NCBI GenBank assembly: GCA_963749605.1
Contig: CAVVNN010000002.1
Coordinates: 1,116,001-1,180,000, forward strand
Source of the DNA: CAVVNN01 sp963749605
GTDB taxonomy: Bacteria > Actinomycetota > Thermoleophilia > Solirubrobacterales > 70-9
Direction of reading: 5' to 3'
Length of the DNA: 64,000 bases
How positions within the stretch are numbered: position 1 is the first letter of the stretch; every line of letters starts with the position of its first letter. A program made the translations under genes and the position numbers. Positions 44,566-52,797 of the stretch are shown here, one piece after another. The notes under the pieces were generated by a model. It did not search any database, had not been told where the DNA came from, and saw only the letters and a list, made by a program, of their open reading frames with translations.

Positions 44566-45048
44566 ATGCCCTCGCTCGGACAGCTCACCACCTCGAGCTC
44601 GCAGTTCGCCAACAAGCGCGGCATTTACCTTGGGCGCCGCTCAACGAAGTTCCATGTGGCTCTTTACCGGCGCTCCGGCGGCAGGATCGGCGGAAATATC
44701 CCCGGCTGGCCCGAGGCCAGGATCCTCTTGGTCGACCACACTGGCGCCAAGAGCGGTGCGAAGCGGACGTCTCCGGTGATGTACCTCGAGGACGGCGACG
44801 CCATCGTCGTGATGGCCTCGAAGGCCGGCCAGCCAACACATCCTGCGTGGTTTCATAACCTCAAGGCGAACCCGGACACCACGATTCAGATCGGCTCGGT
44901 GGTTCGCGAAGTCCGCGCCCGCATCGCGACCGACGAGGAGCGCGATCGCCTCTGGTCGAAGTTCGTGGCGATGTACCCCGGATCCGAGTTCTACGAGCGC
45001 AACGCGAAGGGCCGGAAGATCCCGATCGTGATCCTCGACCCGCGGTAG
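44566..45048 (+). CDS. Deazaflavin (F420)-dependent nitroreductase-like protein
   Basis: 160 residues, Ddn/DUF385 family. KFHVALYRRSGGRIGG, ARILLVDHTGAKSGAKRTSP and HPAWFHNLKANPDTTIQIGS are family hallmarks; members reduce quinones or nitro compounds with F420H2. AAGGAG lies 4 bases before the ATG. F420 use supports an actinobacterial source. Confidence 0.85.
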   Translation: MPSLGQLTTSSSQFANKRGIYLGRRSTKFHVALYRRSGGRIGGNIPGWPEARILLVDHTGAKSGAKRTSPVMYLEDGDAIVVMASKAGQPTHPAWFHNLKANPDTTIQIGSVVREVRARIATDEERDRLWSKFVAMYPGSEFYERNAKGRKIPIVILDPR

Positions 45049-45064
45049 TAAGCGTCGGGGAGGC

Positions 45065-45235
45065 CTTATTGCGCGGCATCGTCGCGTCGCTGGTGAAGAC
45101 GATGGTGTAGTGCTCCATGTCGGAGGCCAGCAGCTGGTTATGGACCAGCTGCTGGTCGAGCACGTCGTCGGTGACGAGTACGCAGCGCTCGCCGGCGGCG
45201 CGGCGCAGGACTTGCTGGGCACCCGTGTATCGAGG
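45065..45235 (-). other. Coding-like fragment on the minus strand
   Basis: An open stretch with strong G/C third positions, reading GAQQVLRRAAGERCVLVTDD, VLDQQLVHNQLLASDMEHYT and IVFTSDATMPRNKA, without a convincing start or full-length protein. It sits between the Ddn-like gene and the small gene at 45282. Probably a relic; family not recognised. Confidence 0.3.
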
Positions 45236-45281
45236 GCGGCTCGACTCAAGTCGGGGTTGGCTTCGTCCGATTTCCTTCGGG

Positions 45282-45545
45282 ATGGAGACTTCGGCACTGC
45301 CCACGGAAGCGGGGCCGGTTCCCGATCGAATCGGGATCTGGCCGATGGACGATGGCCGTTATGGCCTCGACGCGACCTTCCAGGGGGCGAGCGGTTATGA
45401 GCGGGCCGAGCGACATGAGGGCAGCCTCAAGCGGGGTCGCGTCCGCTACTCGCTGCGCCAGGAGCTGGACGGTGGTTGGACGCTTCGCTTCGGGCCCCTG
45501 AGCGCGGCCGAGGTCGGGGCCGCCCTGGGTGCGTTCGTGCGCTAG
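45282..45545 (+). CDS. Small hypothetical protein
   Basis: 87 residues from ATG at 45282. MDDGRYGLDATFQGASGYER, EGSLKRGRVRYSLRQELDGG and WTLRFGPLSAAEVGAALGAF suggest a small beta sheet plus a helix. It may be the 3' part of a longer decayed gene because the region before it looks degenerate. Function unknown. Confidence 0.45.
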   Translation: METSALPTEAGPVPDRIGIWPMDDGRYGLDATFQGASGYERAERHEGSLKRGRVRYSLRQELDGGWTLRFGPLSAAEVGAALGAFVR

Positions 45546-45587
45546 CCGAGTTCCCCGGTCTCAAGGGTCGCCAGTTCGTGTCCTGAC

Positions 45588-45593
45588 TAACCT
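45588..45593 (+). promoter_or_regulatory. -10 element TAACCT, probably leaderless
   Basis: TAACCT ends 6 bases before the GTG at 45600. Confidence 0.35.
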
Positions 45594-45599
45594 TGCACG

Positions 45600-45977
45600 G
45601 TGCCGTCGTGGACCCCCCACGTGGAATTGCTCTGGTGGGCCGGCTGCCCGAGCTGGGAGGAGGCGGTCGGAGTCGTCCGCGACGAGATGGCGGCCGCAGG
45701 CCTCGACCCGGATGGGCTCGAGGTGCGTGAGCTGCGCACGGACGAGGAGGCCGCACGGCAGCGCTTCCCCGGTTCGCCGACGATCCGCGTCGAGGGTCGC
45801 GATGTCCAGGACCCAGGCGAGGAGCCGATCGGCCTCAGCTGCCGCGTCTACCGATTGCGCGACGGAAGGATCTCCGCCCTCCCCGACCCGGCCGATGTGC
45901 GCGACGCCCTGCGGTCCCCGATCCTCGTCCCCGGCGCGGAGCCCCAAGGTGGCGCGAAGCAGGAGGCAAAGGGGTGA
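45600..45977 (+). CDS. Thioredoxin-fold protein, DF (seleno)protein-like
   Basis: 125 residues. VELLWWAGCPSWEEAVGVVR puts a single Cys in the thioredoxin active-site position, and RTDEEAARQRFPGSPTIRVE is the conserved cis-Pro strand. Related proteins in other bacteria use selenocysteine at this Cys; here it is Cys. Its stop overlaps the GTG of the next redoxin gene, so the two act together. Confidence 0.65.
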   Translation: MPSWTPHVELLWWAGCPSWEEAVGVVRDEMAAAGLDPDGLEVRELRTDEEAARQRFPGSPTIRVEGRDVQDPGEEPIGLSCRVYRLRDGRISALPDPADVRDALRSPILVPGAEPQGGAKQEAKG

Positions 45978-46510
45978 GCGCGGGTGGGATCGGGATCGGG
46001 GACGCCGCGCCGGCCCTGGAACTGCCCGACACCGAGGGCCACGCCACGAGCCTGCCGGCGCCTGGAGAGGCGCAGGCGACGGTGGTGGTGTGGACCTGCA
46101 ACCACTGCCCCTACGCGCTCGCCTGGCACGACCGCCTCACTGCGACTGCGCGCGAGTACGCCAATCGCGGCGTCCGCTTCTTGGCGGTCAACTCCAACGA
46201 CGCCGAGCGCTACCCGGCCGACTCGCCGCAGGCGATGGCCGCGCGCTACGACGCCGAGGAGTGGGGAATGCCCTACCTGCACGACGCGACACAGGGGGTC
46301 GCCAGGGCCTACGGCGCCCGCACCACCCCCGACGTCTTCGTCTTCGACTCCGATCTGCTCCTGCGCTACCGCGGCGCCCCGGATGCCGACCACCAGGATC
46401 CCTCCCAGGGAGCTGCCTGGCTGCGCTCCGCCCTGGAGGCGATCCTCAGCGGCGCCGATCCCGACCCGGCCGAAACCGAGCCGATCGGCTGTTCGATCAA
46501 GTGGCGCTGA
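45974..46510 (+). CDS. Thioredoxin-family peroxiredoxin-like protein
   Basis: 178 residues. DAAPALELPDTEGHATSLPA is the AhpC/redoxin start, and VVVWTCNHCPYALAWHDRLT carries a CxxC motif; GVARAYGARTTPDVFVFDSD contains the cis-Pro. This type is usually annotated as thioredoxin family protein. Coupled to the upstream thioredoxin-fold gene. Confidence 0.8.
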   Translation: MSAGGIGIGDAAPALELPDTEGHATSLPAPGEAQATVVVWTCNHCPYALAWHDRLTATAREYANRGVRFLAVNSNDAERYPADSPQAMAARYDAEEWGMPYLHDATQGVARAYGARTTPDVFVFDSDLLLRYRGAPDADHQDPSQGAAWLRSALEAILSGADPDPAETEPIGCSIKWR

Positions 46511-46541
46511 CGGCGGCAGCTTGCCGGAGCAATCGCCCGAA

Positions 46542-46922
46542 TCAGTCCCGGGTGTCCGGACGGTAGCCGGAGCACAGCACCCGCATCCAGCCGATCTTGC
46601 CGTCGCGGGGCGACAGATACGCCTGTTGTTCGATCAGGAAGCGGCCTTCGGGGTTGCGGACGCTGAACCGGTAGCCGACCCGCTCGCGATCGGCGAAGGA
46701 GTCGGTCTCCAGCTTCTCGAGCGCCTGGATCTCATCGGAGTCTTCGAACCAGACGCGGAGCACCCCCGAGATCACCGCGGCGGGGTCGCTCGCCTCCCAA
46801 TTGCGCCTCGGGGTCAGCCCCTTGAAGTCGACCTCGGGGTGCAGGAGATCGCGGATCCGGTCGAAATCCTTGGCGGCGAGGGCCTGGGCGAACTCGGCGC
46901 CGAGTGTGGCGGTTTCCGGCAC
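46542..46922 (-). CDS. SnoaL-like (NTF2 fold) protein
   Basis: 126 residues, full NTF2-like length. EFAQALAAKDFDRIRDLLHP, EVDFKGLTPRRNW and RYRFSV-type strands (VGYRFSVRNPEGRFLIEQQA) define the cone fold; ligand unknown. GTG start. Convergent with the redoxin gene. Confidence 0.7.
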   Translation of the reverse strand: MPETATLGAEFAQALAAKDFDRIRDLLHPEVDFKGLTPRRNWEASDPAAVISGVLRVWFEDSDEIQALEKLETDSFADRERVGYRFSVRNPEGRFLIEQQAYLSPRDGKIGWMRVLCSGYRPDTRD

Positions 46923-47047
46923 GCGCGAATCGTCGCGCCCGGCAGCCGCCGTGTCAATCGCCGCCGAACCGGCCCTGCGGATCGACGGGCCTTGTCAGCC
47001 GCCCTAGAGTCCGTTGAGCACATCCGTTCGGTCCAAGGAGGAACCCC

Positions 47048-47443
47048 ATGCCTGCCACCGCGTCCCTGATCAGCGGCGTCGACTTCGTCTCGGCGCCGAC
47101 GCGCGACCTCGCCGCCGCGATGAAGTTCTACGGCGAGACGCTCGGAATGCCGCGTTCTATGTACATCGAGGGCAAACCGTTCGCCGAGTTCGAGACGGGG
47201 AGCCTGACGATCGGCGTGATCGAACCGGAGAAGATGGGCCTCGAGTACGCGCCCAACCGAAACCACATCGCGCTCCACGTCGAGGACGTGGCAAGCGCTC
47301 GCGCCGAGCTGGAGGCCCGCGGCGTGGCCTTCGAGGGCGAGATATTCGACACGGGCGTCTGCCACATGGCGTTCTTCTCCGATCCCGACGGCAACGCGCT
47401 GATGCTGCACCACCGCTACGCACCGCGCGAGGCGCAGGCGTAG
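47048..47443 (+). CDS. VOC family protein (glyoxalase-like)
   Basis: 131 residues, one complete VOC unit: SGVDFVSAPTRDLAAAMKFY, ETLGMP, NRNHIALHVEDVASARAELE, and MAFFSDPDGNALMLHHRYAP. Metal ligands would be His and Glu/His at the usual positions. AAGGAGG (47035-47041) lies 6 bases before the ATG, one of the few clear ribosome binding sites here. Confidence 0.8.
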   Translation: MPATASLISGVDFVSAPTRDLAAAMKFYGETLGMPRSMYIEGKPFAEFETGSLTIGVIEPEKMGLEYAPNRNHIALHVEDVASARAELEARGVAFEGEIFDTGVCHMAFFSDPDGNALMLHHRYAPREAQA

Positions 47444-47452
47444 TCAGCGCAA

Positions 47453-48571
47453 TCAGCGGTGCTTCTTGCGGTGCGTCTTGACCTTCACGCACTTGAGCTT
47501 GCCGTGGACCCTGCGCTTCTTGAAGCCCCTGCGGCACTTGAGGGGCTTCTTGTGTGGAACGGTCGCCGCCGCAATCTGCACGGCGTTGCTGGTCGCCGTG
47601 TTCGAGCCGTAGCTGTTGAACGCCGTCACCCGACAGGCGATGGAAGCGCCCAGGTCGGTGCTCTGGACGAGGTATGTGCTGGTGGTCAGTCCGATCGGGG
47701 TGCCGTTGCGCAGCCATTTGTAGGAGTAGGAGGTGGGGTTGTTGCTCCAATCCCCGGTCGAGCAGAAGAGGGTATCGCCGGGCGAAGGCGTACCCGAGAG
47801 CTGCGGAGCCCCGATGCTGGCGGGCCAAAGCGCGGAGACTGGGACCAGCTGGGCGTTGATGTTCGGGGTCGTCGTCGAAACGGTCGTCGAAACTGGGTCG
47901 GCTAGGGCGAAGGTCGGCTTGTCGTTGTAGTACTGGGTGACGTAACCCGAGCTTTCGTTTTCCGCCCAGAATTCGACCTTGTATTCGCCGGTTGGCAGGC
48001 CGGCGAGCGTGTATTGGCCGCTGGTGTTGGTGTACGTGCAGGCGACGAATTTGAATGCTCCCTTTTCCAACGCGCAGACTTCGACTTCTTTGATCGCCGC
48101 GTGGGTCGAGGCGTCGGCCACTGTGCCAGCAATCTGACCGCCTTCTTTCATTTCGGCGTCGATGCCGGTGACAGCTGTGCTGCCAACCGGGACTGCTTCG
48201 GCGTCGGCAAAGGTCGATTTGGCGCTGTAGAACTGGGTGATGTAGTTGAGGCCTCCGAAGTCGGCGAAGAAGGCGACTTTGTATTCGCCGCTCGTCAGAT
48301 TGGGGATGGTGTATTCGCCTTCTTCGTCGGTGAAGGCGCATTCTTCATATTCTTCGTGCGCGACGTTGTAGGGGCACGCCGCGGCGCCTTCGATCGGATT
48401 AGTGGTGGAGGCGGCGGTCACGGTGCCTCCGATCGAGCCGCCCGCAACCGCGCTCGCGGACGACGGCGCGAGGAGCGCGCTGGCGGCCACAATCGCCAGC
48501 ACCATCAGGATCGCCCTGGGGACGGGCACGGGCTTGGTCGTGGTGAGACTCCCTGCTCTGATCAGATCCAC
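47453..48571 (-). CDS. Secreted protein with carboxypeptidase-regulatory-like repeats
   Basis: 372 residues. Signal peptide (ILMVLAIVAASALLAPSSAS), two CarboxypepD_reg/Cna-B-like beta repeats (GSIGGTVTAASTTNPIEGAA, GQIAGTVADASTHAAIKEVE, each ending SGEYKV or TGEYKV), then an Ig-like domain (GAPQLSGTPSPGDTLFCSTG) and a basic Cys tail (LKCRRGFKKRRVHGKLKCVK). GTG start with GGAGGAAT 4 bases upstream. Probably cell-surface attached through the basic tail. Confidence 0.75.
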   Translation of the reverse strand: MDLIRAGSLTTTKPVPVPRAILMVLAIVAASALLAPSSASAVAGGSIGGTVTAASTTNPIEGAAACPYNVAHEEYEECAFTDEEGEYTIPNLTSGEYKVAFFADFGGLNYITQFYSAKSTFADAEAVPVGSTAVTGIDAEMKEGGQIAGTVADASTHAAIKEVEVCALEKGAFKFVACTYTNTSGQYTLAGLPTGEYKVEFWAENESSGYVTQYYNDKPTFALADPVSTTVSTTTPNINAQLVPVSALWPASIGAPQLSGTPSPGDTLFCSTGDWSNNPTSYSYKWLRNGTPIGLTTSTYLVQSTDLGASIACRVTAFNSYGSNTATSNAVQIAAATVPHKKPLKCRRGFKKRRVHGKLKCVKVKTHRKKHR

Positions 48572-48761
48572 GATTCCTCCATGTTCGGTTCGCGGGCGAG
48601 CGCATCCGATTGCTCAGCGGCGAGCAGGCTATCAGCGCGGTGAGGGGTTGCCGGCGGGCTCAGAGATCCCTGCAATCCGGCAGTTCAGGCTCGGATTTGC
48701 AGGGATAGGCGACCGCGCCTCGTGAAAGAACCCCCAGAGGTTGACCTGCAGAGAGCGTCGC

Positions 48762-49544
48762 TCAGCCGCGGCGCGGCGGCCACGGGAAGAACGCGCTTGT
48801 GCGGGCGACGTAGTCCGCGTAACCCTTGCGCCGCTTGATCAACGAGCGCTCGAGCAGGGCGGCGCCGCTGACCCGGATCAGCAGGACGGACATGACCGCA
48901 GGGCCAACAGCCGTCCACCACGCGCCGGTGGCCAGCGCGACGAGCCAGATGCCCCACCACACGCAGAAATCGCCGAAGTAGTTCGGGTGGCGCGTGTAGC
49001 GCCACAGCCCGCGGTCCATCACCTTTCCGCGATTCGCCGGATCGGCCTTGAAGCGCGCGAGCTGGAGGTCGCCGACCGCCTCGAACGCGAGCCCGACGGA
49101 CCAGAGCGCAGCACCGGCCCAGTCGAGCGGGCCGAGGCCGGAAGGCGTGGGGTCGGTCATCGCGACCTGCACCGGGAGAGAGACGATCCAGATCAGCGCG
49201 CCCTGCAGCCAGAACACGACGACCAGGCTGCGCAGCGGCCAGCGCTCGCCGTGGCGGCGGCGCATCGCCGCGTAGCGGCGGTCCTCCCCCGTGCCGAGGT
49301 TGCGGCGGGCGAGATAGCCGGTCAGGCGAAGGCCCCAGACCGTCACCAGCACCGCCAGGAGCAGGCGGCGCTCGTAGCTCCCGTCCGCCAGGGCGAAGCC
49401 GGCCCATGCGACGACGACGAAGCCGCTGCCCCAGAAGACGTCGACGATCGAGGTGTCGCGCACCGCCACGCTCACCGCCCACAGCGCCGTGACGAGCACG
49501 AGCACGAGACCCGCCTCGACCGCCAGCAGGCCCGGAGTGCTCAT
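48762..49544 (-). CDS. DUF1295 / steroid 5-alpha-reductase-like membrane protein
   Basis: 260 residues, about six membrane segments. VRDTSIVDVFWGSGFVVVAW, GLRLTGYLARRNLGTGEDRRY and DRGLWRYTRHPNYFGDFCVW are family signatures; ERSLIKRRKGYADYVARTSA ends the protein. Relatives use NADPH to reduce double bonds or act as isoprenylcysteine methyltransferase-like enzymes; the substrate is unknown. The ATG overlaps the acyltransferase stop. Confidence 0.8.
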   Translation of the reverse strand: MSTPGLLAVEAGLVLVLVTALWAVSVAVRDTSIVDVFWGSGFVVVAWAGFALADGSYERRLLLAVLVTVWGLRLTGYLARRNLGTGEDRRYAAMRRRHGERWPLRSLVVVFWLQGALIWIVSLPVQVAMTDPTPSGLGPLDWAGAALWSVGLAFEAVGDLQLARFKADPANRGKVMDRGLWRYTRHPNYFGDFCVWWGIWLVALATGAWWTAVGPAVMSVLLIRVSGAALLERSLIKRRKGYADYVARTSAFFPWPPRRG

Positions 49545-50581
49545 GCCGTTCGCGCAAGGGCGCCCGAGAAGCGCTCCTCGAGCCAGTCGTCGACGTCCTG
49601 CCACACGTCATAGAGCCAGTCGGCGCGCGCGGCGGGCTCTCCGGGCACCTTGGACCGTGGCACCCGCGTGATGCGGACCCGGACCACGAGCCCGACGAGG
49701 CCGCCACGCCAGATGTCGGAGATCAGCTGCAGCCCGTCGAAGCCGTGATGGGCGATCACCACGACGTCGGCGTCGGGTGCGCCGTCGAGCAGGGCCCCCA
49801 CGCCGCCGAGTCGCGGCGGCAGCAGATGCTGGAGCCGCTCCGCCCGCGCGGCAAGGCGGGGGTCGCGCTCGGCGATGCGCGCAATCGCGCGGGCGCGGCG
49901 CTCTGGCGAAAAGCGGGTCCCCTCCGGGTAGATCAGCACGCCGTCGTCAGCCTCGAGGCCACAGGCAAGCGCACGTACCCGCGCCACCTCCTGCGCCTCT
50001 CCGGTCCCGCGGCGCACGAAGTAGTTCGGCAGCCGCCGCCCGGCGACGTCGAGGCAGGGATCCGCGAGCAACTCACGTTTGAGCACGTAGCGCAGGCGGA
50101 TCCGGTGCGGGCGGGCAACGAGGCTCGCCGGCAGGAGCGTGTCGACGATGCTCGCATGGCGGATCAGGACGATCACGGGGCCCGGCGCGACCTCGTCCTC
50201 GCCCACCACCTCGAGCCGCAGGCGGAACAGCACACGCACGGCGCCGAACAGCAAGCCTGCCCAGAGCTGCTGGACGCGCCAGGTCATCTCGCGCAGCCAC
50301 ACACGGCGCCGGCCTCCCAGGCTCGCGACCCACAGCACCACCAGCGCGGTGAGGCCCCCGACCTCCGCAGCGAGGTACACCCACAGAAACAGCACAAGCC
50401 GCGCGGCCGTCGGTGGCGCGCCGAACGCGGCCCGGCGCACCGCGTCGATCGCCAGGCCGACAAGGAGCAGCACCGGCAGCAGTGCCGTGGCCAGTACGAG
50501 GCCCAGCACCAACGGCGGAATCGTGCGCAACCGTCGCAGGATGGTTTCCGTCCGGGTCTCATCGACACCGCCCCGTTCCAC
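49541..50581 (-). CDS. PlsC-like lysophospholipid acyltransferase
   Basis: 346 residues. Two N-terminal membrane segments, then the acyltransferase block: IRHASIVDTLLPASL (HX4D), YFVRRGTGEAQE and GVLIYPEGTRFSPERR (motif III). Acylates a lyso-lipid or related alcohol at the inner membrane face. GTG start; coupled to the DUF1295 gene, suggesting a shared lipid pathway. Confidence 0.82.
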   Translation of the reverse strand: MERGGVDETRTETILRRLRTIPPLVLGLVLATALLPVLLLVGLAIDAVRRAAFGAPPTAARLVLFLWVYLAAEVGGLTALVVLWVASLGGRRRVWLREMTWRVQQLWAGLLFGAVRVLFRLRLEVVGEDEVAPGPVIVLIRHASIVDTLLPASLVARPHRIRLRYVLKRELLADPCLDVAGRRLPNYFVRRGTGEAQEVARVRALACGLEADDGVLIYPEGTRFSPERRARAIARIAERDPRLAARAERLQHLLPPRLGGVGALLDGAPDADVVVIAHHGFDGLQLISDIWRGGLVGLVVRVRITRVPRSKVPGEPAARADWLYDVWQDVDDWLEERFSGALARTA

Positions 50582-50626
50582 CCCGTCAATTGTGGCACGG
50601 CCCAGCGTGGGCCTTGACCTCCCCTG

Positions 50627-51406
50627 TCAGCGGAGGCCGAGCGCTTCGCCGATGACGTCGACCGTGAGGGTGTTGATCGCATCCGGGTCGGGCTCGTCGG
50701 GGAGCGTTGAGGCCGCATGGGCGTCCTCGGCGCGACGGAACAGCCGCTCGGCCTCGAGCTCGACCCGATCCAGCGTCCACTCGCCGTGCTTGATCGCGAG
50801 CAGCTCCGAGGCGTCCGGGCGCGTCACCTGCAGCTCGCCGTCGCGCAGGAACTCGATGCCCATCCGCAGCAGCCGGATCAGGTGCGCGGCGTTCTTCGTG
50901 TCGTAGCCGTGCTGCTCGACCAGGCGCTGGCGCTTCTCCCTCATGTAGCCCTTGAAGGCGCCGCGCTCCATCTTCATCAGCTGCGAACGGGCGTAGCCCA
51001 TGAACGGGTGGAAGGTCGAGCGGGTGGCGAAGAGGTCGCGGGCCGCGATCAGCCGTTCGCCGGGCGGGGTCAGGTCGATGTAGAGCGGCCGCTCCAGCCA
51101 CAGCAACGCGAGCACATTGGGGTTGCCCTTTGCCAGCAGATGGATGGCCTTGCGGGCCTCGTAGACGACGATGTCCCATGGGTCGCTGACGATCTCGACG
51201 GTTCCCCGGCTGCCGAACTGGCGCTGGCCGATGTAGTGGTCGAGGGCCGGCACCGCGACCCCGATCGCGTCCTTGTCGTCGATCGACCCCGGCTCGGAGC
51301 TCGGCTCGTAGGTGCCATGGGCGATCGAGCCGCGGTAGGCGAGCAGGATCGCGGTCCCCTGGCCGAGGCAGGGATGCTCGCGGCGAAGTGTCGGCGGGAA
51401 GCTCAT
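50627..51406 (-). CDS. Nucleotidyltransferase (YcgL/RlaP-like)
   Basis: 259 residues. ILLAYRGSIAHGTYEPSSEP is the GS motif and SIDDKDAIGVAVP the acidic motif of the pol-beta superfamily; GQRQFGSRGTVEIVSDPWDI and KNAAHLIRLLRMGIEFLRDG match the YcgL-type nucleotidyltransferases found in phage and defence-like loci. Target unknown. ATG at 51406; divergent from a small gene with the shared promoter motif. Confidence 0.72.
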   Translation of the reverse strand: MSFPPTLRREHPCLGQGTAILLAYRGSIAHGTYEPSSEPGSIDDKDAIGVAVPALDHYIGQRQFGSRGTVEIVSDPWDIVVYEARKAIHLLAKGNPNVLALLWLERPLYIDLTPPGERLIAARDLFATRSTFHPFMGYARSQLMKMERGAFKGYMREKRQRLVEQHGYDTKNAAHLIRLLRMGIEFLRDGELQVTRPDASELLAIKHGEWTLDRVELEAERLFRRAEDAHAASTLPDEPDPDAINTLTVDVIGEALGLR

Positions 51407-51415
51407 TTGGGTGGG

Positions 51416-51446
51416 AAACGTATTGTCTGCACAGGTCTGCAATCAT
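51416..51446 (+). promoter_or_regulatory. Shared promoter motif (TATTGTCTGCA ... AATCAT)
   Basis: AAACGTATTGTCTGCA at 51416-51431, then TCTGCAATCAT ending at 51446, 7 bases before the ATG at 51454. Confidence 0.45.
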
Positions 51447-51453
51447 CGCACGA

Positions 51454-51621
51454 ATGAACAGGCCGCCTCTGGCGCTGATGCTCTCCCCCGAGCCGCCCGA
51501 GGCCGGCGACGAGCGGGAGCGGGAGCTGCTGCGGCTCGCAGTCGACGGGGCCGTGGAGTTCGAGGAGTTCTGTCGCGAGTACCGGCCGTTCCTTCCCCCC
51601 GACGGCGAGGGTCGGCGCTGA
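51454..51621 (+). CDS. Small orphan protein
   Basis: 55 residues: MNRPPLALMLSPEPPEAGDE, LLRLAVDGAVEFEEFCREYR, PFLPPDGEGRR. Acidic and helical; function unknown. Kept as a gene because it has the shared promoter motif. The next frame holds a truncated antitoxin fragment. Confidence 0.4.
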   Translation: MNRPPLALMLSPEPPEAGDERERELLRLAVDGAVEFEEFCREYRPFLPPDGEGRR

Positions 51622-51739
51622 GGCCAGCGGGGCGGAAATCACTGAGATCCTCGACTCGATCCCGGGCTCCCGTGAGGCGGCGCAGAAGGCCATGGAACAG
51701 GCAGAACGGGGCGAAACCATCCCGCTCGAGGAGCTCTAA
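51611..51739 (+). pseudogene. C-terminal fragment of an RHH antitoxin
   Basis: Frame reading SGAEITEILDSIPGSREAAQ, KAMEQAERGETIPLEEL, stop at 51737. It matches the C-terminal half of the antitoxin at 38280 (RITEILDAIPGAWERTQEGL). The DNA-binding half and start are missing; no toxin follows. Confidence 0.5.
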
Positions 51740-51782
51740 GCAACGAAACGTATTGCGTGGGTGCACTCAGGTGGTCGCGGCG

Positions 51783-52001
51783 ATGCACGGGGAGATGAGC
51801 GAGGGGGCGAAGGCCAAGGCCTGGCTTCACGAGCGAGATCGAGGAGCTCTCCGAGCGCAACGCGTCGACGAAGTCTGGGAGATCTGGCAGACGCCGGCAG
51901 GGCTCAGGAGCTGCCCACGCGCTACGCGCGACGGCGAGCCGGTCCCCGAATGGGTGTTCGCGGTGCGTGAGGTGATGCTCGGGCGGGAGTCGCCACAATG
52001 A
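51783..52001 (+). CDS. Small protein, possibly degenerate
   Basis: 72 residues from ATG at 51783 (MHGEMSEGAKAKAWLHERDR, then VDEVWEIWQTPAGLRS, ending EWVFAVREVMLGRESPQ). Stop overlaps the next ATG (ATGA), as in antitoxin gene pairs. A weakened copy of the promoter motif (AAACGTATTGC, 51746-51756) lies upstream. Function unknown. Confidence 0.35.
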   Translation: MHGEMSEGAKAKAWLHERDRGALRAQRVDEVWEIWQTPAGLRSCPRATRDGEPVPEWVFAVREVMLGRESPQ

Positions 52002-52084
52002 GCAGCGCCAAGGAGAGGTTCCTGCAGCTGATTCCGCAGCTCAGCGAGGTGCAGGCGCAGGCGGCACTCGATGCCGCGGGGTCG
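51998..52084 (+). pseudogene. Truncated antitoxin-like start
   Basis: MSSAKERFLQLIPQLSEVQA followed by QAALDAAG, like the N-terminus of DUF2281-type antitoxins, then similarity stops at about 52082 where the minus-strand DUF2283-like fragment begins. Taken as a gene cut by a rearrangement. Confidence 0.4.
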
Positions 52085-52160
52085 CCCGCTGATCGACGTC
52101 GTCGGAGTCCCCGGTCGGGAACCAGGCGATGTCGGCGTCTGGGTCGTAGTAGGCGAACAT
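52083..52160 (-). pseudogene. DUF2283-like N-terminal fragment
   Basis: MFAYYDPDADIAWFPTGDSD (start at 52160) resembles the first strands of DUF2283 proteins, which begin with YDPEAD-type sequence and are often toxin-antitoxin associated. It ends abruptly at about 52083. Confidence 0.4.
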
Positions 52161-52231
52161 GGCTTCAACGCGCAGCCCTACGCCGGGATGGGGCCGGTTG
52201 GAATCGAGAGCCCTACAATCCCAGGCAACTC

Positions 52232-52278
52232 CCCTGCTGTTTCGCCAGCAGGGCGCGAGGCCGCCGCGGGGCGGCCTC
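52232..52278. terminator. Two tandem GC hairpins
   Basis: CCCTGCTG/CAGCAGGG (52232-52239, 52246-52253) and GAGGCCGCC/GGCGGCCTC (52257-52265, 52270-52278). Confidence 0.45.
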
Positions 52279-52337
52279 CGCATTTCCACACTGGCTAGTG
52301 CCTATCGACGCACAACTCACGCGCTCATAGGCCGGCG

Positions 52338-52556
52338 TCAAGGTTCCAAGGAGGCGAGCAGGGCCGTACTGTCGCCCATGTAGAGCGGCTCGTCCGCGAG
52401 CGGGACGCGACCGTGAACGATCACGTGCTTGCGGCCCTTGGCCTTCGCGAAGACGGCGTGGAGGTCCTGCTCGGCGATCACGACCTCGCCGGTGAGGGCG
52501 TCGATCGCGACGTAGCGGCCCTCGTAGCCCCTGAAGTCGGTGCGGATCGGCTCCAT
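52338..52556 (-). CDS. DUF5678-like small protein
   Basis: 72 residues: MEPIRTDFRGYEGRYVAIDA, GEVVIAEQDLHAVFAKAKGR, VIVHGRVPLADEPLYMG. The pattern Y-x-G-x-Y-V-A followed by a helix near KAKGR fits the DUF5678 family, small proteins with antitoxin-like distribution and unknown function. Intact. Confidence 0.6.
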   Translation of the reverse strand: MEPIRTDFRGYEGRYVAIDALTGEVVIAEQDLHAVFAKAKGRKHVIVHGRVPLADEPLYMGDSTALLASLEP

Positions 52557-52621
52557 GGTGGTTCGATGATAGGCCTGGGACCCGCTGCGGCGAGGCGGGT
52601 GCGCTGCTTCAGCTCAGGGCG

Positions 52622-52687
52622 GGGCGACCTGAGCGCGAGCACCCAGGCGCAGACGGGCGACCTGAGCGCGAGCACCCAGGCGCAGAC
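52622..52687. repeat. Perfect 33-bp tandem repeat, two units
   Basis: Unit starting GGGCGACCTGAGCGCGAGCA at 52622-52654 is repeated exactly at 52655-52687. No further units or spacers. Confidence 0.85.
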
Positions 52688-52770
52688 AGGTAGGAGAGCC
52701 CCAGCCGCGTCATCCCGAAGGCGAGAGGCGAACTGGGGCGTTCGGGGTGAGGGTAGCCGAGCTTCGTGCG

Positions 52771-52791
52771 AAATGATTTGTCTGCAATCAT
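52771..52791 (+). promoter_or_regulatory. Shared promoter motif (TTGTCTGCAATCAT)
   Basis: AAATGATTTGTCTGCAATCA at 52771-52790, closing T at 52791, 6 bases before the ATG at 52798. The outer ATGATT/AATCAT is an inverted repeat. Confidence 0.45.
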
Positions 52792-52797
52792 CTCGGC

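Noticed and set aside
52622..52687. 33-base repeat considered as CRISPR remnant
   Set aside because: Only two units, directly adjacent, no spacer and no cas genes.
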